Positions 17,910-25,949 of a stretch of 34,351 nt of DNA are shown here, piece after piece. The position numbers and the translations under genes are program-made. This stretch comes from an uncultured Collinsella sp. Its GTDB lineage: Bacteria; Actinomycetota; Coriobacteriia; Coriobacteriales; Coriobacteriaceae. The first letter of the stretch is position 1. Each line of letters begins with the position of its first letter. Where the stretch lies: contig UPXY01000019.1 in assembly GCA_900538305.1 (NCBI GenBank), forward strand, positions 1-34,351. Reading direction: 5' to 3'. Under the pieces are notes generated by a model. That model made no database searches. It had not been told where the DNA came from and was given only the letters and a program-made list of their open reading frames with translations.

Positions 17910-18764
17910 ATGCGCCCACATGAAATCGAGTTCTCAACCTTCGAAGGCGGCGTCTTCACCGACCTCATGCCCTACCAGTATGGGCGGGAGGTCTGCACGC
18001 CTGGCCACACCTTCGGGCCAGCGCGGCGGAGCCATTACCTATTCCACTTCATCCTCGCTGGCTGCGGAACGCTCACAGCAACAGACGATGCCGGAGCGTC
18101 CAAGGTGCATGAACTCCATGAGGGCGAGGGCTTCCTCATTTTCCCCGGTCAGATCACGACCTATGTCGCCGACCTTGAAGACCCGTGGGAATACACCTGG
18201 ATCGAGTTCGATGGAGCGCACGTCAAGACACAGCTCGACCGCGTGGGACTCTCCCCCGCCTCGCCCGTTTACGAATCCCAAGACGCAGAGCGCTGCAAGC
18301 AGATGGTCGCCGCAATGAGGAGTCTCCTCGATCACCGAAGCGCCTCGCAATTCTACCTTGAGGCGTGCACGTACCTGTTCTTTGACGCCTTCCTCACCTC
18401 GATCAAGCCGCATCGCGCGAACTCAGCAAGCCGGCTGCACAGCTTCTACGTGGACAACGCTCTCGCTTTTATCGAGCAGAATTACCAAAACGAGGTCACC
18501 GTAGAGGACATAGCGCGCAACGCCGGGCTCAACCGAAGCTACTTCGGCAAGGTTTTCCGCGACGCGATGGGCGTCTCACCGCAGCAGTTCCTCATCGGAT
18601 ACCGCATCGAAAAGGCATGCGAGCTGCTTAAGCTCTCGAATCTCTCTGTGGGAGATGTCGGACGCGCAGTTGGCTATCCCAACCAGCTTCATTTCTCACG
18701 CGCATTCAAGAACGCCTGCGGTGCCTCTCCCCGCGCATGGCGCCAGGAGCACGCGCAGCGGTGA
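17910..18764 (+). CDS. AraC family transcriptional regulator
   Basis: Regulator of 284 aa with an N-terminal cupin sugar-sensing domain (about 20-110; SHYLFHFILAGCGTL and EGEGFLIFPGQITTY) and two C-terminal helix-turn-helix motifs (about 183-280; VEDIARNAGLNRSYFGKVF and VGDVGRAVGYPNQLHFSRAF). This layout matches RafR/MsmR activators of alpha-galactoside operons. It is divergent from the ABC/galactosidase operon and convergent with the amylosucrase gene, so it probably responds to the imported sugar. The ATG at 17910 has GGAGG five bases upstream; the ATG at 17898 is a second choice. No clear terminator was seen in the 45 bp after it. Confidence 0.92.
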   Translation: MRPHEIEFSTFEGGVFTDLMPYQYGREVCTPGHTFGPARRSHYLFHFILAGCGTLTATDDAGASKVHELHEGEGFLIFPGQITTYVADLEDPWEYTWIEFDGAHVKTQLDRVGLSPASPVYESQDAERCKQMVAAMRSLLDHRSASQFYLEACTYLFFDAFLTSIKPHRANSASRLHSFYVDNALAFIEQNYQNEVTVEDIARNAGLNRSYFGKVFRDAMGVSPQQFLIGYRIEKACELLKLSNLSVGDVGRAVGYPNQLHFSRAFKNACGASPRAWRQEHAQR

Positions 18765-18809
18765 CTCGACGCCAGCGCATCCGCGTGCCCCTGAGCACCT
18801 AAAACAACG

Positions 18810-20705
18810 TCACCAGCCGCGCTTCTTCCAGAAGAAGCCCCATGCCGGGAGCTCGACCGTGGCGATGTCCTCGCGCTCGCCGGCGAGAAGGTCGACGTAC
18901 TCCCCTGCCTCGGGCATCCAGATGGTCTTCGGCGTGTCACTGAAGTTGAACACGGCGTGCAGCGTCTCGCCACCGCACTCGCGCACGAGCCAGAGTATCG
19001 CCCGGTCGCTATAGTCCTTCGGCCGCAAACGTGCATCGGGGGAAAAGAGCTGCTCGATACGGCGCACGCGCTCGAGAAGCCGCAGGGCGTCGAATACGCG
19101 TTGCTGAACGGATCCTTCGACATCGATGTTATCCACAAGATCCCACGGGAAGGCACCGCGATGGATATAGCGGGAATCCTCCGCTTTCTCGGGATCGTCT
19201 CGATAGGAATAGTCGTTCACCTGCGCGAGCTCGTCGCCGCTGTAGATAATGGGCATGCCGGATTGGGTAAGCATGTAGGCGTGCAGCATGACGTCGAGCT
19301 GAACGGCGACGTCCATCTTCGCGGCGTCACCTTCGAACCCGGCCACCTCGATTCCACACATGGATGCCGTCGTGCCGCAGAAGCGCGCATCCCCCGTCAC
19401 GGGGTCGGCGTTGTAGAGTGCCCCTCGGCTCATGCTGCCCGGAACGTCCCCCAAGAAATACTCGTTGAGATAGCGCTTATGGGCGACCTCCCGCTGTCCC
19501 CATGCAGCGAGAAGCGGATAATCGAGCCCCCATCCGATATCGTCGTGGCAGCGCAGGTAGTTCAAGAAGGTATAGGAGGACGGCAGGCTGGAGATGGCCT
19601 CGAGCTGGCGCCGCAGCAAACGCGTGTCGCGCGTCGCCACCGTGTGCCAGGTCGTCGCCATGGTGGTCACGTTGTAGAGCATGTGGCACTCGGGCTTTTC
19701 CGGTGTACCGAAATAGGGTGCGACCTCAGCGGGTGCCATGACGACCTCGCCCAGCAACGCGATACCGGGACACACCACCTCGCCGATCATGCGCATCATG
19801 CGCACGATGGTATGCACCTGCGGGAGATTGCGGCAGTTCGTGCCGAGCTGCTTCCAGATATAGGGAACGGCGTCGAGGCGGATGATATCCATCCCCTGGT
19901 TGGCGAGGTAGAGGAAGTTGTACATCATCTCGTTGAAGACGCGCGGGTTGCGGTAGTTCAGATCCCATTGATACGGATAAAATTGCGTCATCACCGATTG
20001 CCCGAGCTCCGGCAGATAGGTGAAATGACCGGGTGCCGTCGTGGGGAAGACCTGCGGCACGTCGCGCGTATACTGCTCGATCACAGCAGGGTTTGCCTCG
20101 AAGAAGTAGCGGCTCATGTATTCGCCCTCGCCGGATCGAGCGCGCCGCGCCCACTCATGCTCTTCCGAGGTATGGTTCATCACGAAATCCATGCATAGGC
20201 TGATGCCGCGCTCGTGGCAGGTTCGCGCGAGGCGGGCAAGATCGTCCATGGTGCCAAGATCTGACCGTACGCGGCGGAAGTCGCTCACTGCGTAACCGCC
20301 GTCCGAGCGGGACTTGTCGGCAGGCGTATCGAGAAACGGCATGAGGTGGATGCATGTAGCGCCGCAGCGTTCAAGGTACCCGATCTTCTCCTCGACGCCC
20401 TTGATCGTACCGGCGAAATTGTCGATGTACATCTGCATGCCGAGCATCTTCTGCTCGCGATACCACGTGCCATGGATTTCCCGGCTTGCATCGAGGGCAC
20501 GCAAATCTGCAGGGCGCTCTTTAAAAAAGCAGCGCATCTGGTCGATAAGCTCGGCGAACATGTCGCCGTTGTCGTAGAGCTCCATGTAGAGCCAGCGGAG
20601 CTCATCGTGGTGGCGCGCAAGGCGCCGATCGAACGCGCCGGCATCCAACGTAACCGCGCGCTTCGATGTCTTGGATTTCTTCGGTTGGGGCTTCTTGGCC
20701 GGCAT
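18810..20705 (-). CDS. Amylosucrase-like glycoside hydrolase family 13 enzyme
   Basis: A 631-aa GH13 protein whose features match amylosucrase (GH13_4), which transfers glucose from sucrose to an alpha-glucan and releases fructose. From family knowledge, the shared landmarks are DGGYAVSDFRRV, NHTSEEHEWA, QWDLNYRNP, nucleophile D278 in IIRLDAVPYIWKQLGT, acid/base E320 in LLGEVV, and the transition-state Asp D388 in RCHDDIGW. An amylosucrase-type N-terminal helical region and an acidic EKAEDSRYIHRG loop are also present. The N-terminus is lysine-rich (MPAKKPQPKKSKTSKR) and lacks a signal peptide. AGGAG precedes the ATG. A sucrose hydrolase or isomerase activity cannot be excluded. It would use sucrose freed from raffinose by the GH36 enzyme. 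Confidence 0.85.
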   Translation of the reverse strand: MPAKKPQPKKSKTSKRAVTLDAGAFDRRLARHHDELRWLYMELYDNGDMFAELIDQMRCFFKERPADLRALDASREIHGTWYREQKMLGMQMYIDNFAGTIKGVEEKIGYLERCGATCIHLMPFLDTPADKSRSDGGYAVSDFRRVRSDLGTMDDLARLARTCHERGISLCMDFVMNHTSEEHEWARRARSGEGEYMSRYFFEANPAVIEQYTRDVPQVFPTTAPGHFTYLPELGQSVMTQFYPYQWDLNYRNPRVFNEMMYNFLYLANQGMDIIRLDAVPYIWKQLGTNCRNLPQVHTIVRMMRMIGEVVCPGIALLGEVVMAPAEVAPYFGTPEKPECHMLYNVTTMATTWHTVATRDTRLLRRQLEAISSLPSSYTFLNYLRCHDDIGWGLDYPLLAAWGQREVAHKRYLNEYFLGDVPGSMSRGALYNADPVTGDARFCGTTASMCGIEVAGFEGDAAKMDVAVQLDVMLHAYMLTQSGMPIIYSGDELAQVNDYSYRDDPEKAEDSRYIHRGAFPWDLVDNIDVEGSVQQRVFDALRLLERVRRIEQLFSPDARLRPKDYSDRAILWLVRECGGETLHAVFNFSDTPKTIWMPEAGEYVDLLAGEREDIATVELPAWGFFWKKRGW

Positions 20706-20736
20706 ATGCGCTCCTCATGAATCGAGCCTGGGGAGA

Positions 20737-20753
20737 CCCCTGGTTACCCGGGG
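20737..20753 (-). promoter_or_regulatory. Leader hairpin before the amylosucrase-like gene
   Basis: CCCCTGGTTACCCGGGG is an imperfect palindrome with one mismatched pair, lying 32 nt upstream of the ATG and downstream of the predicted promoter. It may be an operator or a leader hairpin. Confidence 0.3.
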
Positions 20754-20800
20754 CCACGCCGCATCCGTGCTTACGCACGCATATGTCTATCGCCAAGTCA

Positions 20801-20828
20801 ACTATACCATGGATGGATCTGATTCAAA
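20801..20828 (-). promoter_or_regulatory. Predicted promoter of the amylosucrase-like gene
   Basis: On the minus strand TTTGAA (20823-20828) is 16 bp before TATAGT (20801-20806). Only about 96 nt separate it from the ATG. Confidence 0.4.
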
Positions 20829-20873
20829 GACGGGCGCGCAATCACCTGCCCGCGTGCGAGGAGGCTCGCCTCC

Positions 20874-21134
20874 CTAGCCCGCCGCCCAGATGATCGCCCA
20901 GCCCACCAGGTTGAGCACGGGAGCCACAGCGCACAGCACAGCTCCGGCTACACCCATGACCTGCGCCACGGTACAGGGCAGGTCGCGGCGGTAATCCTCA
21001 CGTTTGACCATGCGCGCGACCCCGAAGGCAACAACACCGAGTAAAACTCCGGCAAGCTGAACGATGTTGGAGGGAACGAAGGACAACGCCATAGAGACTG
21101 CACCGAGTGCGATGGCGATGTATTCACGCGGCAT
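20874..21134 (-). CDS. Small membrane protein of unknown function
   Basis: An 86-aa protein not recognised as a known family. It has three hydrophobic stretches: about 5-20, 24-42 (VQLAGVLLGVVAFGVARMV) and 56-85 (VAQVMGVAGAVLCAVAPVL onward). The short basic-acidic loop KREDYRRD lies between the second and third, so two to three membrane helices are likely. The ATG at 21134 is chosen because GGAGG stands 6 nt upstream; a longer frame would run through the promoter. Its own promoter makes it monocistronic. Confidence 0.7.
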   Translation of the reverse strand: MPREYIAIALGAVSMALSFVPSNIVQLAGVLLGVVAFGVARMVKREDYRRDLPCTVAQVMGVAGAVLCAVAPVLNLVGWAIIWAAG

Positions 21135-21171
21135 GGACGGCCTCCGATTCAACGCACAACAAACCACGGAC

Positions 21172-21199
21172 ATTATATGGCGCGGCACGCCCCACCCAA
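21172..21199 (-). promoter_or_regulatory. Predicted promoter of the small membrane protein gene
   Basis: On the minus strand TTGGGT (21194-21199) is 16 bp before a perfect TATAAT (21172-21177), about 38 nt upstream of the ATG. Confidence 0.6.
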
Positions 21200-21324
21200 G
21201 GGCGCTTTTCCACAGCTTACAGAGATTGTTGTAAGATTTGCGCACGTAAATCCATATTTGTTACCCTAATGCCGCTATCTGGAACTCGAAGTTTGAATAA
21301 TCAGCGTCCAATTCGCCACGACCC

Positions 21325-21353
21325 TTGCTCCCGTTCGGCAAGCTCGCTATATC
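21325..21353 (+). promoter_or_regulatory. Predicted promoter giving a leaderless transcript
   Basis: TTGCTC (21325-21330) and TATATC (21348-21353) are separated by exactly 17 bp. The expected start, about 7 nt after the -10, is the A of the ATG at 21360. The same TTGCTC -35 is used by the tRNA promoter at 28583-28611. Confidence 0.45.
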
Positions 21354-21359
21354 TGCTCT

Positions 21360-22403
21360 ATGGATACGAGCAGCAACCCTTCCGTCATAGTGGTATCCCA
21401 CGAATCCGCCTTGCGCGGCATCCGCTTCGCGCGATGCCGATATGGCTTCCTCCCTTGGGAGCGTCTCGACGCACGCCGACAGCGCGATGCGCTGGCTCGT
21501 ACACGTGTAGGTAGGACGGCAATCAATCGAGATGAGCTCGCGCGCTTTGGCTTCTGCGGCTGGGATGACGACAGCGAAGTGCATGTATTGGTGCCAAGAT
21601 CCGCCGCGCGACGTAGCAATTCGGGGATTAACGTTACGTCGTCGAGCGCAGATGTTCCTCCTGGGCTGTTCCTCACGGCATCTCCAAACATCATCGTGCC
21701 CGCACCTGAGCTCTGCTTTATTCAATGCTGCGAAACGCTTTCGTTTGTGGACGCGCTTGCGCTGGGGCTCGAACTGTGCGGAACCTTCTCTATGAAGGAA
21801 TCTCCCGACAACAGCCGAACAGCTACCGAAGGAGCACCCGGATATCAGGAATGCGAAGCGGCGATGTCTGCACGCGGCCTCGCAAAAGCGATCGCGCGAT
21901 TGCCACGTATGTACGGCGTGAACACGGCGCGCAAGGTTTCAAGCCATTTGCTAGATAATGCAAGGTCGCCCATGGAAGCGATCCTAGCAGGAATGTTCCA
22001 TCTCCCCTTTGCTCAAGGAGGGTTTGGCATCGGAGATATGCAGCTTAACCAAAAGATACCCTTCGACCGAACAGCGATGGATGCTTCGGGCATGCCTTAT
22101 GTCATATGCGATGCGTATATCCCCAGTGCGAAGACAGCGCTCGAGTACAACGGCAGGTATCACGACGACCCTCAAGCGCGCCTACACGACGAGCGCAAGA
22201 GCTTGGGATTGGAAGCGCTGGGAATAACGATGCTTCCGCTCAATCAAGACACACTGCGAAGCGTCGATGCTCTCGAAGCCGTAGCGCGCATCATATACAA
22301 ACGCAAGGGGCAACGCTACCGAAGCAGATCGAAGAACAGCGCGGTAAAGCGCATCGAGCTACTCAATGGGCTGCGCGCTGCATTTGGTCTCAAGCCCTAT
22401 TAA
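21360..22403 (+). CDS. PD-(D/E)XK-like endonuclease domain protein (DUF559-like)
   Basis: A 347-aa protein whose C-terminal part (about 200-300) resembles the very-short-patch/DUF559 nuclease fold: SPMEAILAG with E206, YVICDAYIP with D251, and ALEYNGRYH with E262 and H268, then GLEALGITMLPL. The middle contains NIIVPAPELCFIQ and ALGLELCGTFS, a segment common in such actinobacterial proteins. The N-terminus is cysteine- and arginine-rich. No ribosome-binding site precedes the ATG, but a promoter is placed so that the message would begin at it. The gene looks less GC-rich than its neighbours and sits beside a MITE-like element, which fits an acquired accessory gene. The role is unknown; defence or repair are possibilities only. 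Confidence 0.75.
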   Translation: MDTSSNPSVIVVSHESALRGIRFARCRYGFLPWERLDARRQRDALARTRVGRTAINRDELARFGFCGWDDDSEVHVLVPRSAARRSNSGINVTSSSADVPPGLFLTASPNIIVPAPELCFIQCCETLSFVDALALGLELCGTFSMKESPDNSRTATEGAPGYQECEAAMSARGLAKAIARLPRMYGVNTARKVSSHLLDNARSPMEAILAGMFHLPFAQGGFGIGDMQLNQKIPFDRTAMDASGMPYVICDAYIPSAKTALEYNGRYHDDPQARLHDERKSLGLEALGITMLPLNQDTLRSVDALEAVARIIYKRKGQRYRSRSKNSAVKRIELLNGLRAAFGLKPY

Positions 22404-22525
22404 GCGCAGATGGCGGCTCGGAGGCGTGCCCTCATCTAATCCATGGCTCCATTTTGGACATTCTCCAATTGCCACAGCAGGTCGAACCGCCGAGACCGTC
22501 TTCAATCACAACTTTGGATGTCATT
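22404..22525. other. Non-coding stretch left of the MITE-like element
   Basis: No gene, clear terminator or promoter was seen between the nuclease stop and the element. The element itself may end the nuclease transcript. Confidence 0.4.
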
Positions 22526-22680
22526 ATGGTCAAAAACGAAAGGTTGGTGACACTCGTTCTTGGAAAACGAGGGTGGGGTTCGCCCATAGCTGGGATAACC
22601 GACATCGGTACCAGCGCGGTGAGCGAGGTGCACCCTTCTTTTCGCAGGATGAGTGTCACCAACCTTTCGTTTTTGACCAT
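22526..22680. mobile_element. MITE-like 155-bp palindromic element
   Basis: The two ends are perfect 30-bp inverted repeats (22526-22555 and 22651-22680; the outer 20 read ATGGTCAAAAACGAAAGGTT). The interior is also palindromic with mismatches, closing on CCGACATCGG, so the whole unit could fold as one long hairpin. The flanks carry ATT on both sides (22523-22525 and 22681-22683), which looks like a 3-bp target-site duplication. It has no room for a transposase. Both strands would encode nearly the same peptide, a consequence of the symmetry. Confidence 0.75.
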
Positions 22681-22796
22681 ATTTCTGGGAAGAGGCGTAC
22701 GCCGCCCTTCGTGAACCGACCTCTATACGAGAACAAAGGTGAAAACGACTGACGAGACCCACGATGCAATCAACGGCGAGGCCTCGCGCAGAGGGA

Positions 22797-22836
22797 TAGC
22801 AAAATCGGGGCTCCCGCCGAAAACGGAAACCCCGAC
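22797..22836 (-). terminator. Rho-independent terminator after gdhA
   Basis: TCGGGG (22805-22810) and CCCCGA (22830-22835) pair, with an inner CCG/CGG helix. On the minus strand TTTTGCT follows. It lies about 25 nt after the gdhA stop. Confidence 0.65.
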
Positions 22837-22860
22837 CTTAACGCGCATTTTGCGTACGAC

Positions 22861-24216
22861 TTAGCAGACACCCTGCGCCATCATGGCCTCGGCGACCTTG
22901 GTGAAGCCGGCGATGTTGGCACCCATGACGAAGTTGCCCTCGTGGCCGTATGCGCGAGCGGTGTCGTCCACGTTGTGGAACATGCCGCGCATGAGGCTCT
23001 CGAGCTTGCCGTCAACCTCTTCGAAGGTCCAGGAGAGGTGCTCGGCGTTCTGGCTCATCTCGAGGCCGGAGACGAGCACGCCGCCTGCGTTGGCCGCCTT
23101 GCCGGGCATGAAGGCGACGTCGTTCTCCATGAGGTAGATGGTGGCGTCCGGCGTGGTAGGCATGTTCGCACCCTCGCCGACCACCTTGCAGCCGTTGGCC
23201 ACGAGCGCCTGCGCATCCTCGAGGTGCAGCGTGTTCTCGCGCGCGCAGGGCAGCGCGATGTCGCAGGGGAGCCGCCAGACGCCGCGACCGTCGCCCTCGT
23301 GCCAGGTGGCGCTCGGGCGCTCGTCGGTGTACATCGCAAGGCTCACGCCCTGATCGTGCCCGGAGCGCTTCATGTTGTAGATGTGCTCGAGCACTTGGTA
23401 GTCAATACCTTCGGAATCCTCGACCCAACCCTTGGTGTCGGAGCAGGCGATAACGGTGCCGCCGAGCTGCGCGACCTTCTGAATGGCATAGATAGCAACG
23501 TTGCCGGAGCCGTGAACGACGACCTTCTTGCCCTCGAAGGAATCGCCGGTGCTCTTGAGGTACTCGTCGACGAAGTAGACCAGTCCGTAGCCGGTAGCCT
23601 CGGTGCGGGCGAGCGAGCCACCGAAGGTGAGACCCTTGCCGGTGAGGACGCCAGTCCACTCGTTCTTGAGACGCTTGTACTGGCCGAACAGGTAGGCAAC
23701 CTCACGGCCGCCAACACCCAGATCGCCGGCGGGGACGTCGGTGTTGGGTCCGATGTGGCGGAAGAGCTCGGTCATGAAGGACTGGCAGAAGGCCATGATC
23801 TCGCGGTTGGACTTGCCCTTGGGGTCGAAGTCGGAGCCGCCCTTACCGCCACCCATGGGAAGCGTGGTGAGCGCGTTCTTGAAGATCTGCTCGAAACCGA
23901 GGAACTTGAGCATGCCCACGGTGACGGTGGGGTTGAAGCGCAAGCCGCCCTTATAGGGACCGATGGCGGAGTTGAACTCCACGCGATAACCGCGGTTGAC
24001 CTGAACCTTGCCCTCGTCGTCGACCCACGGCACGCGGAACATGATCACGCGCTCGGGCTCGACGAGGCGCTCGAGCAGGGCGGCCTCCTCGTACTCGGGA
24101 TGGGCATCGAGAGCGGGCTGCAGGGTCTCGAGGACTTCCTTGGCAGCCTGGATGAACTCGGCCTGCTCGGGATAGCGAGCCTCGAGCTCGGCGATGACCT
24201 TCTCAGAATATGTCAT
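22861..24216 (-). CDS. gdhA: Glutamate dehydrogenase, NADP-type
   Basis: Enzyme of 451 aa, the size of hexameric bacterial GDH, interconverting 2-oxoglutarate plus ammonia and glutamate. The substrate site shows YKGGLRFNP at 88-96 and the catalytic-lysine motif MGGGKGGSDFDPKGK with K125. NTDVPAGDLGVGGRE follows. The coenzyme domain has VVVHGSGNVA, and C-terminal GKAANAGGVLVSGLEMSQN is also typical. The NADP preference is inferred from overall resemblance to the GdhA subfamily. The start at 24216 matches the family N-terminus (MTYSEKVIAELEARYP) and follows TTGGAG; upstream in-frame ATGs would add unrelated sequence. Confidence 0.95.
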   Translation of the reverse strand: MTYSEKVIAELEARYPEQAEFIQAAKEVLETLQPALDAHPEYEEAALLERLVEPERVIMFRVPWVDDEGKVQVNRGYRVEFNSAIGPYKGGLRFNPTVTVGMLKFLGFEQIFKNALTTLPMGGGKGGSDFDPKGKSNREIMAFCQSFMTELFRHIGPNTDVPAGDLGVGGREVAYLFGQYKRLKNEWTGVLTGKGLTFGGSLARTEATGYGLVYFVDEYLKSTGDSFEGKKVVVHGSGNVAIYAIQKVAQLGGTVIACSDTKGWVEDSEGIDYQVLEHIYNMKRSGHDQGVSLAMYTDERPSATWHEGDGRGVWRLPCDIALPCARENTLHLEDAQALVANGCKVVGEGANMPTTPDATIYLMENDVAFMPGKAANAGGVLVSGLEMSQNAEHLSWTFEEVDGKLESLMRGMFHNVDDTARAYGHEGNFVMGANIAGFTKVAEAMMAQGVC

Positions 24217-24547
24217 GATGCTCCAATCTTCAGCTTTATGGCTTATACGGGAAATACGCGACTCCATGCAGCCGCCTTGTTGAAAAAACCTGATGCATTG
24301 TACCGCAGCGCCTTTCACAAGAAGCTGTTTCGATAGACGGAAATGGTTCTGAAACGGATAGGCAATATGCAGAACACGCCCACCTTGAGGTGCGATGCCG
24401 GTGCAAACACCGTTTCACTCCACGCGCTCTCCATCTCTTGTATTGACGTTTTGTCATAAAGCATCAATGAACTATCCTTCACTCGGCCGCGCGAAGCGGC
24501 AGAGCAATATGTTCAAAGATCAACGAGCAACCTGGAGGATGCCTCCC
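24217..24547. promoter_or_regulatory. Divergent promoter region between gdhA and the alcohol dehydrogenase gene
   Basis: This 331-bp gap serves both outward genes. A TACAAT on the minus strand (24297-24302) could be the gdhA -10, with a weak -35. On the plus strand TTGACG (24443-24448) resembles a -35 but no clean -10 follows; the GTTTT flanked by TGAC and GTCA is a small inverted repeat there. No riboswitch was recognised. Confidence 0.35.
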
Positions 24548-25942
24548 ATGAATTCCCTGCGCAAGCTCTGGTGCCGTACCTATCAGACGTGCTTTCGCCT
24601 CGCGATCCCGCTGCTACCCTACCGCGAGCCCAAGCCGCTCGGCTCCTTCGAGGAGGCCGCAGGGCTCTTGCAGCAACAAGGCAAGCGCCGGGTGCTTCTT
24701 GTAACCGACGCCACGATCATGCGCCTTGGTCTCGCCGACCAGCTCATCGACAATCTGAAGAGCCGGGGTATCCAGACGAGCGTGTTCGATGAGGTCGTGC
24801 CCAACCCCACGGTAAGCAACGTCGAGGCTGCGCGCGAACGCTATCTGCAAGAAGGATGCGATGCCATCGTCGCGTTCGGCGGAGGCTCCGCTATGGATTG
24901 CGCGAAGGCTGCCGGCGCGCGCATCGTGAGGCCACGCAAGCCCGTGCAAAAGATGCGCGGCATCCTGAAGGTTCTGCGCCCTCTGCCGCTTCTCATCGCC
25001 GTGCCCACGACCGCGGGAACCGGTTCGGAAACGACCCTCGCGGCCGTCATCACAGACGACAAGACCCACTACAAGTACCCCATCAACGATTTCGCGCTCA
25101 TCCCACGCTACGCGGTGCTCGACTACCGCACCACGCTCGGCCTGCCGCCGCACATAACCGCGACGACCGGCATGGATGCGCTCGTGCATGCCGTGGAAGC
25201 GTACATCGGCCGCTCCACCACGCGCGACACGCGCGCGAACGCGATCGAGGCGGTGCGGGAAATCCACAGCTACCTGCTTCGCGCCTACCGCGACGGACAT
25301 GATGCCGAGGCGCGCGAGCATATGCTTCGCGCAGCATACTGTGCCGGCCTCGCGTTCACGAAGTCCTACGTAGGATATGTCCATGCGGTCGCGCATTCGC
25401 TCGGCGGCCAGTACGGCATCGCCCACGGGCTCGCGAACGCCGTGCTCCTCCCCTATTTCCTCGACGAATATGCCGAAAGCTGCGAACACCGTCTGGCGGA
25501 CCTTGCACGCCGCGCAGGCGTCGTCCCCCAAGCCATGAACGACCGCGACGCGGCACGCGCCTTCACGCAATGGGTGCGCGAGATGAACGCCGCCATGGAT
25601 ATCCCCACCACGCTTCCGGGAATCCGCGACGAGGACATCCCGCTCATGGCCGTTCACGCCGATGCCGAGGGCAACCCCCTCTACCCCGTGCCCAAGCTCA
25701 TGGACGCGCACGAGCTCGAGCACATGTACCATATGGTGCAAGAGCGCAGCGAGGCCGAATGCGCAGAGGTTGCCGAAAGCACCGCTCGCATATCTGCCGC
25801 GATCGGACAGCACGCTGCCGAGACGACCCATCTCGCCGTGCGCGGTGGCTCTCTCGCCGCCCTCCCGCTCCGCATCGCCCTCGCCGCGCGCCGTCGTGTG
25901 CGCCGCATCGCCCGTCGTGCCCGCCAGACCCTCCGTCGCTAG
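24548..25942 (+). CDS. Iron-containing alcohol dehydrogenase
   Basis: Group III NAD(P)-dependent alcohol dehydrogenase of 464 aa. The coenzyme site is GGGSAMDCAK (111-120) and PTTAGTGSE (153-161). The metal ligands, spaced as in FucO, are D210, H214, H279 and H293 (MDALVHA, then YVHAVAHSLGGQYGIAHG). The protein is longer than the usual 380-400 aa. It has about 25 extra N-terminal residues and a C-terminal tail of about 50 residues ending in an arginine-rich stretch (ARRRVRRIARRARQTLRR) that could bind membrane lipid or nucleic acid. The ATG at 24548 follows GGAGG by 9 nt. It is directly followed by an aldehyde dehydrogenase gene, so an alcohol-aldehyde-acid route is likely. The substrate is unknown. 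Confidence 0.92.
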   Translation: MNSLRKLWCRTYQTCFRLAIPLLPYREPKPLGSFEEAAGLLQQQGKRRVLLVTDATIMRLGLADQLIDNLKSRGIQTSVFDEVVPNPTVSNVEAARERYLQEGCDAIVAFGGGSAMDCAKAAGARIVRPRKPVQKMRGILKVLRPLPLLIAVPTTAGTGSETTLAAVITDDKTHYKYPINDFALIPRYAVLDYRTTLGLPPHITATTGMDALVHAVEAYIGRSTTRDTRANAIEAVREIHSYLLRAYRDGHDAEAREHMLRAAYCAGLAFTKSYVGYVHAVAHSLGGQYGIAHGLANAVLLPYFLDEYAESCEHRLADLARRAGVVPQAMNDRDAARAFTQWVREMNAAMDIPTTLPGIRDEDIPLMAVHADAEGNPLYPVPKLMDAHELEHMYHMVQERSEAECAEVAESTARISAAIGQHAAETTHLAVRGGSLAALPLRIALAARRRVRRIARRARQTLRR

Positions 25943-25949
25943 GAGCCTT

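Noticed and set aside
22526..22680. Short peptides on both strands beginning MVKNERLVTL
   Set aside because: They arise because the element is an inverted repeat; both strands encode the same sequence. No ribosome-binding site is near.
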